Source of the DNA: JBFEYJ01 sp041562215
GTDB lineage: Bacteria > Pseudomonadota > Gammaproteobacteria > Thiohalomonadales > Thiohalomonadaceae
Assembly: GCA_041562215.1 (NCBI GenBank)
Contig: JBFEYJ010000114.1
Location: 1 to 9,124 of the forward strand
DNA: 9,124 nt
Direction: 5' to 3'
Shown: piece by piece, positions 1-5,676 of the stretch
How the letters are laid out: each line of letters begins with the position of its first letter
How positions within the stretch are numbered: the stretch's first letter is position 1
The notes under the pieces: generated by a model
Told to the model about the DNA's origin: nothing
Database searches by the model: none
The model's input: only the letters and a program-made list of their open reading frames with translations
Position numbers and translations under genes: made by a program

Positions 1-598
1 CCCGTGTCACCCTGTTGGCTTACCTAATCGGTCCAAAAGTATACCATGTCGGAATGGAATCTGACTTGCCTCAATGATTCCGGGGAATGAAGTGGCCCCC
101 CAAACAGAGCCGTCCCATAAATCGAATCCTATCCCACGCTTTTAGCGACTACGCTACTCGCCATCTGTACAGGTTGCAGCCTGTCCGAGAATAACAGCGG
201 TGACGCTTTCTTAAGCTCAAACCCTGCCGCTGCCGTTGTCTATACCATGGGAATGAGCCTGGAGAGCCCACATTGGTGATGGGAGTAAACCGGGTATTTC
301 CAATCACCTGTCAACAGCGCTAAAAAGCGGCGCTACGGATAGAAGAGCTTGTCACAGCCCCCTGCCGCGAAGATACAGTCCGCTATCACGCCGTCCCGGT
401 ATATCGCAAAGCCGCTCCCCCGCAGACACGCCGAATTCAATATCTGTTTTCTGCAGAGGCCGCTCCTTCAGTGGTACCGCGATGAGTAGGAACCGAAGCG
501 TACTGAATGCCGGAGTCCATTGACATGAGGGTATATGGAGGTTGAGTTGCTGACAAACGTCAGGCACGAACAATCCCTCTCGTGAGACCTGGGTTTGC
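1..598. other. Left flank without a confident gene
   Basis: No intact, recognisable gene lies here. Two stretches look faintly coding. On the plus strand, 121-279 is open after a stop at 118 and reads like a lipoprotein N-terminus (TLLAICTGCSLSENN around 151-195) but has no ATG/GTG/TTG start and soon stops. On the minus strand, an open stretch from 573 down to the C-run at 417-421 continues in another frame to a stop at 333-335. Neither has a clear ribosome binding site or recognised domain. No convincing terminator hairpin with a T-run follows dtd (minus strand, below 599). The stretch could be decayed genes, a regulatory region, or the unread end of a neighbouring locus. Confidence 0.5.
333..573 (-). 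pseudogene. Possible broken or frameshifted small ORF
   Basis: The minus strand is open from a TTG at 573, but with no visible Shine-Dalgarno. If one base is dropped from the five-C run at 417-421, the reading passes from ...TDIEFGVSAG into SGFAIYRDGVIADCIFAAGG and on to a TAG at 333-335; this tail, ending CDKLFYP, has a GC-rich third codon position and looks protein-like. I recognise no family. This may be chance; it is listed because the same kind of break (extra base in a five-C run) affects the DsrE-family gene in this window. Confidence 0.18.
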
Positions 599-1057
599 TT
601 ACGCGACAGTATACTTGGGTGGGACCTGAAGCCAGAAGGTCACCGGTCCATCATTAATCAAAGCCACCTGCATATCCGCACCAAAACGCCCAGCTGCCAC
701 CCTTTGATATCGGTTTCGTGCCAGGTTTAACAGGTAGGTAAATATTCGCTCACCTTCAGACGGTACGGCAGCCCGACTGAAACCCGGACGGGTACCCTTA
801 CGGGTATCCGCAGCTAGCGTAAACTGCGGAACCAGCAACAGGCCACCACCGATCTCGTTCAAGCTGAGGTTCATTTTGCCCTCGTCGTCGGGGAAGACCC
901 GGTAGCCAAGCAGACGCTCAAGCAAACGATCCGCGTCGGCCTCGCTATCACCCCGCTCGACACCAACCAGCACCAATAAACCGGCACCGATAGTGCCCAC
1001 AACCTCGCCATCGATGCTGACACTCGCCTCAGTGACGCGCTGGAGCAAACCGATCAA
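599..1057 (-). CDS. dtd: D-aminoacyl-tRNA deacylase Dtd
   Basis: Cytoplasmic hydrolase that removes D-amino acids (and glycine from mischarged tRNA-Ala) from tRNA, a chiral proofreading step. The 152-residue product matches the family length (about 145) and carries both signature motifs: PQFTLAAD at residues 77-84 and NDGPVT at 135-140, which contains the Gly-cisPro pair. The first signature is usually SQFT; here its Ser is Pro, which may be a lineage variant. I place the start at TTG 1057 because the family begins with M-I-x-L-hydrophobic-Q-R-V, the reading from there is (M)IGLLQRV, and GAGAGG sits five bases upstream. A longer reading to 1186 would run through the pip coding sequence and has no family support. 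The TTG overlaps the TGA of pip (TTGA), so the two are probably translationally coupled. The stop is TAA. Confidence 0.95.
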   Translation of the reverse strand: MIGLLQRVTEASVSIDGEVVGTIGAGLLVLVGVERGDSEADADRLLERLLGYRVFPDDEGKMNLSLNEIGGGLLLVPQFTLAADTRKGTRPGFSRAAVPSEGERIFTYLLNLARNRYQRVAAGRFGADMQVALINDGPVTFWLQVPPKYTVA

Positions 1058-2004
1058 GCCAACCTCTCGGCGAAGTCGATGGTGGCCTGTATCAGGGCAT
1101 CGACGGTCCCGGGCTCGGAAGCCGAATGGCCTGCATCCTGGATGATCTTCAACTGTGCCTCCGGCCAGGCCTGATGTAACTGCCACGCATTCTCCACCGG
1201 ACAGACCACATCATAACGACCATGCACAATGACACCGGGAATGCCCTTGAGTCGGTCTGCATCGCGCAGGATCTGCTCCGGTGCAAGAAAGCTGTCGTGG
1301 ACAAAGTAATGGCACTCGATACGCGCCAGCGAGAGGGCTGTGTAGGGATTTCCGAAGTGTCCCACCACCGCCTCGCTCGGACGCAAGGTCGAGGTCTTCC
1401 CCTCCCACAATGACCAGGCCTTTGCCGCCGCCATCCTTTGTACATCATTATCACCGGTCAAGCGCTGGTAGAAGGCCTGTACCAGTTCTCCTCTCTCGGC
1501 CTGTGGGATCGGCGCCAGATACTCTTGCCAGTATTCAGGAAAGAGCCGGCTGGCCCCCTCCTGATAGAACCAACGTATCTCGTGTTGACGACACATGAAG
1601 ATGCCGCGCAGGATCAGTCCAAGTACCTTCTCGGGGTGGGTTTCGGCATAGACCAGGCTCAAGGTCGAGCCCCAGGAGCCACCGAACAGCAGCCAACGGT
1701 CGATACCCAGATGCTCTCGTATCCGTTCTATATCCTCCACCAGCGCCTGGGTCGTGTTTCCTTCCAGGCTAGCGTGGGGCGTGGATCGGCCACATCCGCG
1801 CTGATCGAACAGAATGATCCGATAACGCTCAGGGTCGAAGAATCGGCGGTGATAATCTTCACAACCGGCACCGGGGCCACCGTGAACAAAAAGTACCGGT
1901 ATCCCTCTGGGGTTACCACACTCTTCGATATGCAACAGGTGAGGAGGCTCCACCGCCAAAGAGTGTTGGACGTAAGGATGCAGTTCAGGATAAAGGGTAT
2001 GCAT
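1054..2004 (-). CDS. pip: Proline iminopeptidase (alpha/beta hydrolase, S33)
   Basis: Cytoplasmic exopeptidase that releases N-terminal proline from peptides. The 316-residue product is full length for the bacterial prolyl iminopeptidase family. Visible elements: the oxyanion HGGPG motif at 41-45; DQRGCGRS at 67-74; the nucleophile elbow GGSWG at 108-112 with Ser110; a cap region at roughly 140-235; acid Asp265 in GRYDVVCP; and His293 in DAGHSASEPG. The spacing Ser-Asp-His closely follows that of the characterised Serratia enzyme. Start is ATG 2004 with only a weak purine-rich upstream sequence (GAGCGAG). The TGA at 1054-1056 overlaps the TTG start of dtd. Upstream, a bidirectional terminator separates it from the OmpA-like gene, so it needs its own promoter; a weak candidate is at 2037-2066. 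Confidence 0.95.
   Translation of the reverse strand: MHTLYPELHPYVQHSLAVEPPHLLHIEECGNPRGIPVLFVHGGPGAGCEDYHRRFFDPERYRIILFDQRGCGRSTPHASLEGNTTQALVEDIERIREHLGIDRWLLFGGSWGSTLSLVYAETHPEKVLGLILRGIFMCRQHEIRWFYQEGASRLFPEYWQEYLAPIPQAERGELVQAFYQRLTGDNDVQRMAAAKAWSLWEGKTSTLRPSEAVVGHFGNPYTALSLARIECHYFVHDSFLAPEQILRDADRLKGIPGVIVHGRYDVVCPVENAWQLHQAWPEAQLKIIQDAGHSASEPGTVDALIQATIDFAERLA
1063..1068 (-). promoter_or_regulatory. Ribosome binding site fixing the dtd TTG start
   Basis: GAGAGG on the minus strand lies five bases before TTG 1057, inside the last codons of pip. It supports the short Dtd start and a coupled pip-dtd message. Confidence 0.6.
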
Positions 2005-2036
2005 TAGGCTCGCTCGATGCTCCGTTCACTGTCACC

Positions 2037-2066
2037 ATCTTAGTGCCCTAGGCAATCGCAAGCCAA
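2037..2066 (-). promoter_or_regulatory. Candidate sigma-70 promoter for pip-dtd
   Basis: On the minus strand TTGGCT (2066-2061) and TAAGAT (2042-2037) are separated by 18 bases, with the pip ATG about 32 bases downstream. Matches are partial, but a promoter is expected here because a terminator lies directly upstream. Confidence 0.3.
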
Positions 2067-2090
2067 GCCGAAATTACACATCGCAGCAAG

Positions 2091-2128
2091 AAAAAAAGCC
2101 GTGGCGGCTAATCCGGCACGGCTTTTTT
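2091..2128. terminator. Bidirectional rho-independent terminator
   Basis: A stem of GCCGTG (2098-2103) with CACGGC (2117-2122), extended inward by one mismatch and three more pairs (CGG/CCG) around a CTAAT loop. It is flanked by seven A on the left (2091-2097) and six T on the right (2123-2128), so both strands give a GC hairpin followed by a T-run. On the minus strand it lies 18 bases past the stop of the OmpA-like lipoprotein gene, which it most likely terminates. Confidence 0.9.
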
Positions 2129-2145
2129 CAAGTCAAAGAAGAAAA

Positions 2146-2805
2146 TTAGACCTGTTGCAGATAAATCTCCACGCGACGGTTCTGCGCACGCCCTTCCTCA
2201 GTAGCGTTGCTGGCACGCGGCTCAGACTCACCCAGGCCCCGTGAGGCGATCTGGCTCGCTGAAACGCCACGACCGATGAGATAGTCCGCTGTCGCCTTTG
2301 CACGACGCTCAGAGAGGCGCTTATTGTAATCCTCGCTACCGATGCTGTCGGTAAAACCGATGATCGTGATCCGGACATTGGGATCGTCGCGTAATACAGC
2401 GGCAACCTTGTCCAGGGTCGGCTTGAACTCCGGCTTTATCTCAGCACGATCAAACGCAAAGGATGCCTCGGAAGAGACGCTGACGCGCAACAGGTCATCC
2501 TTCAGGCGCTCGACCTCCATTGCCTTACCGTCACGTTCAGCGCTGATTTGGCGGATTTTCTCCTCTTTCTTATCCATCGCGTTACCTATAGCACCGCCGA
2601 CAGCAGCACCGCCCAGTACACCGATCGCAGTCCGGGTGTTGGAACGCTCGCCGGTATTGTTCGCAAGGATTCCACCGACAATACCCCCAAGAATGGCCCC
2701 GGCAGCTGTGCTGTTCGTCCCCCCTTCACTACCATCCTGAGGGGTGGTCGCACACCCGGCCAAGGCAAGCGAGGCGATAAGGGGAAAAACCATAAACTGT
2801 TTCAT
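2146..2805 (-). CDS. OmpA-family outer-membrane lipoprotein with glycine zipper
   Basis: Predicted peptidoglycan-anchoring lipoprotein of 219 residues. A lipoprotein signal ends in lipobox LAGC (15-18) with Cys18 and Ala at +2, which points to the outer membrane. Residues about 34-76 form a glycine-zipper segment (AGAILGGIVGGILA and GVLGGAAVGGAIGNAMD). A charged, probably helical linker follows (78-106). The C-terminal OmpA/MotB domain spans about 110-217, with GFTDSIGSEDYNKRLSERRA at 150-169; Asp153 and Arg168 line up with the diaminopimelate-binding Asp/Arg pair of E. coli OmpA. The layout is that of YiaD-type lipoproteins, but I do not assign that name. ATG 2805 is preceded by GGAG at 2818-2815. 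It appears monocistronic: candidate promoter upstream, strong terminator downstream. Confidence 0.94.
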   Translation of the reverse strand: MKQFMVFPLIASLALAGCATTPQDGSEGGTNSTAAGAILGGIVGGILANNTGERSNTRTAIGVLGGAAVGGAIGNAMDKKEEKIRQISAERDGKAMEVERLKDDLLRVSVSSEASFAFDRAEIKPEFKPTLDKVAAVLRDDPNVRITIIGFTDSIGSEDYNKRLSERRAKATADYLIGRGVSASQIASRGLGESEPRASNATEEGRAQNRRVEIYLQQV

Positions 2806-2838
2806 ACTGCGATACTCCGATGTTGGTATTAGTGTGAG

Positions 2839-2867
2839 AAATAGTTGCTAGTCTAATCCCCTGGCAA
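2839..2867 (-). promoter_or_regulatory. Candidate promoter for the OmpA-like lipoprotein gene
   Basis: On the minus strand TTGCCA (2867-2862) is followed after 17 bases by CTATTT (2844-2839). The -35 is good, the -10 poor. The leader to the ATG would be about 30 bases. Confidence 0.3.
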
Positions 2868-2961
2868 AATGCAGGACCGAGACAGGTTCACATTTTAACC
2901 GTCGAACTGACCAGCCTGAGTCATGACTACAGCGGTATGACCACTGAGTTTGCCGGCTGTC

Positions 2962-3406
2962 TCAAGGACGGATATAGCTGTAGCCATTCTCCTGCAGTTC
3001 AAGGATATGAACAACGCCTGCCGGCACTACCTGTACGCCTTTGCTCAATACGACTGGCGCGCCGTCCTTTTTCTCAATACGGGCCATGGTATTTCCACAG
3101 GCAGAGAAAGTTATGTTTTGCTTAGCCAGGCTCTCGACCCGCTGTGACTGCCTGCTACCGGCGACGAGCAGGGAGAGTCCCGGGCCGTATGCCACGATCT
3201 CCACCATCACATTGTCCATGCCGTAATGCTTTTGCAGATTAACCGCGTTATTCATGGCAATGGTCTGGGTACGAACATCATCATCACTGATCTGGATCAC
3301 CGCCGTGTGCCCCCCCTCTTCCACCTCTGCCGAGGTGATCCCCCGCGAACAGGGAGAAAAAGCCGACAATCAGGCTGATAATCGTGAAAAGACGCATGTT
3401 GAGCAT
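2962..3406 (-). CDS. Exported DsrE-family protein, frame-disrupted after the signal peptide
   Basis: The body (about 130 residues, ending at 2962) resembles small DsrE/DsrF-like proteins: an HTAVIQISDDD first strand, a NAVNLQKHYG helix, VEIVAYGPGLSLL, and FSACGNTM with the single conserved Cys, then a VPAGVVHILELQENGYSYI tail. Family members handle protein-bound sulfur or act as small sulfur-relay proteins; this one's reaction is unknown. No good start exists in the body frame (only a TTG at 3369 without ribosome binding site). One frame over, ATG 3406 or ATG 3397 opens a clear signal peptide, MRLFTIISLIVGFFSLFA, preceded by AGAGGAG at 3422-3416. Dropping one base from the five-C run at 3340-3344 joins them as LFAGITSA-EVEEGGHTAV, giving a 147-residue precursor with a good signal peptidase site (TSA|E). 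The break may be a sequencing error, a true mutation or slippage. sulP lies 131 bases upstream on the same strand without a visible terminator between. Confidence 0.82.
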
Positions 3407-3415
3407 GATTTGGTG

Positions 3416-3422
3416 CTCCTCT
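3416..3422 (-). promoter_or_regulatory. Ribosome binding site supporting the signal-peptide start
   Basis: AGAGGAG on the minus strand is nine bases before ATG 3406. It is the strongest such site near the DsrE-family gene and argues that translation begins in the signal-peptide frame. Confidence 0.65.
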
Positions 3423-3537
3423 GGTGAATGCCATTCTCTATTCGGCATCGTTACTCTGCCATTTAAAGATTAGAGCACTTACTCTGAAGAAAAAACCAAC
3501 AGCAACGTAGGCACTTGAGTCAGCACGGAAACCATCT

Positions 3538-5271
3538 TCATGCCGGGTGGATCGCAAGAGCGCGCCGCCGGGCCTGCTCAAGATCGGTGCTATATTCCAG
3601 CATGCCAGGCTGCTCGACTATCCCCGCTTTAAGCAACTTCTGTTGAATACGAGGTGCCAGACAGGCCATCACCACGGCCACATCCCTGCGCTGCAGGCTT
3701 ATCACTAGCGAGTTTAGCGCCACAATGCCCGTCATATCCATCATTGGCACATCGGTCATGTCGAGGATCACTACCGACACCTTACTGTTGATCCGCGCCA
3801 GCGCACTGACGGCCTTTTCGGCCGCGCCAAAAAACAGTGGACCGTTAACATCATAAACAGCTACATGCGCCGGCAACTCCGCCAGGTGTGCGTGCTGTTC
3901 AGGATGCATCACCTCTACGCCGCTCATCGAGGAAATTCGACGAATAAACAGCACCGAGGCAAGCACCACACCGGTGCTCACGGCGATCACCATATCAAAC
4001 ATAACCGTCAGCCCGAAGCAGGCCAACAGCACGACGACATCACAGCGTGGCGCCACCTTCAGGATATTGACGAAGTGCTTGGCCTCGCTCATGTTCCAGG
4101 CGACCACCAGCAACAAAGCAGCCAGTGCTGCCATTGGCACATAACTTAGCAGCGCCGCCAGGCTCACCACTGACAACAGGACAACCGCAGAATGAACCAA
4201 CGCTGAAACCGGTGAGCGGGCTCCGGTTCGGATATTGGTGGCGGTCCGGGCGATCGCCGCGGTCGCCGGGATGCCGCCAAAGAAAGGGGCGACCATGTTA
4301 CCCAGTCCCTGACCGATAAGCTCAGTATCCGGTTTGTGCTTAGAGCCCGTCAGGCCATCAGCCACCACCGCGCACAAAAGAGACTCAATAGCGCCTAGCA
4401 GTGCCACAGTAAAGGCCGAGGGAAGCAGTTCCCGAAGCAACTGCCAGGAGAGCACCAGTGGCTTACCCTCAGCATCCGGCAGGTGCCAGGGTAATAGTGG
4501 TAGCGGTGGTAACGCAGGAATGCCGTGCTTCTCTATGCCGTCAACCACATAGGAAAAACGGCTCCCGATAGTTGCAACAGAGAAGTCGGGCCACAATTTA
4601 GTCAACAAGATCGCAGCCAGTGAGCCGAGCAGCAGCGCGACCAGATGGCCGGGCACACGACTCTTGATCCGCGGCCATAATAGAAGAACCGTCAGGGTAA
4701 GGATGCCGATCAGCAGATCCGGCAGATGGACAGTGGTAAGGCTTGCCAGCAACACCCCCATCTTCTCGAGAAAATGTAGTGGCATCTCGCCGGTCTCCAA
4801 ACCAAAAAAATCCTTGATCTGCAACGTTGCGATAACCACTGCGATACCTGTGGTAAAACCGGTGGTGACCGGATAAGGGATGTACTGGATCAGCCGACCC
4901 ATGCGCGCCAACCCCATCACCACCAGCACCACGCCCGACATCAGCGTGGTGACCAGCAACCCCCCGAGACCATACTGATGGGTGATTGGCAGCAGAATCA
5001 CCACAAACGCCGCTGTGGGTCCGGAGATGCTGTAACGTGAGCCGCCGGTTAAGGCAATGATGGCACCGGCGACAATGGCAGTGTAGAGCCCATATTGCGG
5101 CGCCACACCGCTGGCGATCGCCAGTGCCATTGCCAGTGGGACCGCAACGATACCCACAGTGATGCCGGCGACCAGATCACTACGAAAATCGGAACGGGTA
5201 TACCTCTTCAGCGACTCGATCAGGGCGAGATCATGCCACGAAAGGCGCGGCGTCTTTTCGCTTCTTTCCAT
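3538..5271 (-). CDS. dauA: SulP/SLC26 anion transporter, DauA type, with STAS domain
   Basis: Inner-membrane transporter of the SulP family. E. coli DauA (YchM) is a C4-dicarboxylate transporter; other relatives move sulfate or bicarbonate, so the substrate here is uncertain. The 577-residue product aligns closely, from memory, with DauA: AGITVGIVAVPLAMALAIAS (35-54), GVAPQYGLYTA (55-65), GGSRYSISGPTAAF (76-89, the TM3 substrate-site region), GRLIQYIP (125-132), LLGAIESLLCAVVADGLTG (291-309), GQGLGNMVAPFFGGIPATAA (320-339) and AALLLVVAWNMSEAKH (384-399). Many hydrophobic segments span about 32-445, followed by a cytoplasmic STAS domain at about 468-565 with LDMTDVPMMDMTGI (503-516). Start ATG 5271 has a perfect AAGGAGGT at 5293-5286, but 14 bases away, longer than usual; no in-frame start lies closer. 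It could be co-transcribed with the DsrE-family gene downstream. Confidence 0.92.
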   Translation of the reverse strand: MERSEKTPRLSWHDLALIESLKRYTRSDFRSDLVAGITVGIVAVPLAMALAIASGVAPQYGLYTAIVAGAIIALTGGSRYSISGPTAAFVVILLPITHQYGLGGLLVTTLMSGVVLVVMGLARMGRLIQYIPYPVTTGFTTGIAVVIATLQIKDFFGLETGEMPLHFLEKMGVLLASLTTVHLPDLLIGILTLTVLLLWPRIKSRVPGHLVALLLGSLAAILLTKLWPDFSVATIGSRFSYVVDGIEKHGIPALPPLPLLPWHLPDAEGKPLVLSWQLLRELLPSAFTVALLGAIESLLCAVVADGLTGSKHKPDTELIGQGLGNMVAPFFGGIPATAAIARTATNIRTGARSPVSALVHSAVVLLSVVSLAALLSYVPMAALAALLLVVAWNMSEAKHFVNILKVAPRCDVVVLLACFGLTVMFDMVIAVSTGVVLASVLFIRRISSMSGVEVMHPEQHAHLAELPAHVAVYDVNGPLFFGAAEKAVSALARINSKVSVVILDMTDVPMMDMTGIVALNSLVISLQRRDVAVVMACLAPRIQQKLLKAGIVEQPGMLEYSTDLEQARRRALAIHPA

Positions 5272-5285
5272 TTCAACAAGTGGTT

Positions 5286-5293
5286 ACCTCCTT
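5286..5293 (-). promoter_or_regulatory. Perfect Shine-Dalgarno at unusual distance from sulP start
   Basis: AAGGAGGT complements the 16S tail fully, but lies 14 bases before ATG 5271. The two TTG codons between are out of frame, so they do not offer an alternative start. Confidence 0.6.
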
Positions 5294-5372
5294 GAGAAAG
5301 CAGTCGTTTAGTTTACCACTACGACCAAACCCTGATGAGGGAGTGAACCTGAATTCCGAGCGGAGAAATGAT

Positions 5373-5392
5373 ATGGCCACGAAATACACTGA
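5373..5392 (+). repeat. Single copy of the ATGGCCACG repeat
   Basis: This 20-base stretch matches 17 of 20 positions with the start of the left arm of the hairpin at 5506-5584. The three differing positions (10, 14, 18) are the same ones at which the two hairpin arms differ from it, giving a consensus ATGGCCACGnAATnCACnGA. It looks like a solitary half or a decayed member of the same repeat family. No gene is supported over it. Confidence 0.5.
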
Positions 5393-5445
5393 ATACATAG
5401 ACAGTATCAGTCATTTTGCCACTAAGCCATGTGATGTGGGTGAGC

Positions 5446-5487
5446 CGTTCGGCCGAAAGCGGAGAGTCGCGGGCGGAAATCCGAACG
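5446..5487. repeat. Short inverted repeat in the sulP-typA spacer
   Basis: CGTTCGG (5446-5452) and CCGAACG (5481-5487) are a seven-base inverted repeat, and TTCGGCCGAA (5448-5457) is a ten-base palindrome overlapping the left half. There is no T-run beside it. The function, if any, is unknown. Confidence 0.3.
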
Positions 5488-5498
5488 ATTGAAGCGTG

Positions 5499-5584
5499 AA
5501 AAAAAAATGGCCACGTAATCCACGGAGAGACACGGAAGAGGATTCAACCTCTATTGCGTCTCGTCCGTGCATTCCGTGGCCATT
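5499..5584 (-). terminator. Probable typA terminator formed by the repeat hairpin
   Basis: Read on the minus strand, the hairpin at 5584-5506 runs directly into nine T (complement of the A-run 5499-5507). It begins about 90 bases past the typA stop. A long hairpin followed by a U-run is the signature of a rho-independent terminator, although the stem is much longer and less perfect than usual. On the plus strand there is no T-run, so it would work in one direction only. Confidence 0.55.
5506..5584. repeat. Long imperfect inverted repeat (REP/MITE-like hairpin)
   Basis: Left arm 5506-5541 and right arm 5548-5584 enclose a six-base loop (ATTCAA). About 30 of 36 positions pair, with one bulged base in the right arm; the outer ten bases (AATGGCCACG with its complement) are perfect. 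The outer part is the same motif found alone at 5373-5392. I see no terminal duplication or transposase, so mobility is inference; it could be a dispersed non-coding repeat of this genome. Confidence 0.75.
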
Positions 5585-5676
5585 CGGCTCGTTCTAGCGC
5601 AGATTCCTTTGCATCCGACCCTATCGTCTACTACTACCATCCCTGGCAATGTTCCTATCCTTTGCTGTGAAGGTGA

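Noticed and set aside
1438..2007. Plus-strand open frame of 189 codons antisense to pip
   Set aside because: It lies entirely inside pip, which has all catalytic motifs; its translation shows no family features.
2911..2940. GTCATGAC palindrome and GTCAT/ATGAC repeat after the DsrE gene as a terminator
   Set aside because: The stem is only about five pairs and no T-run follows on the coding strand.
5280..5492. Plus-strand open frame of 70 codons in the sulP-typA spacer
   Set aside because: It runs across the repeat copy at 5373-5392 and low-conservation spacer, with no domain and no good start context; treated as chance.
5499..5584. CRISPR-like or tRNA-like interpretation of the hairpin region
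   Set aside because: There are only two inverted and one direct copy without regular spacers, and no cloverleaf, anticodon arm or CCA end can be drawn.
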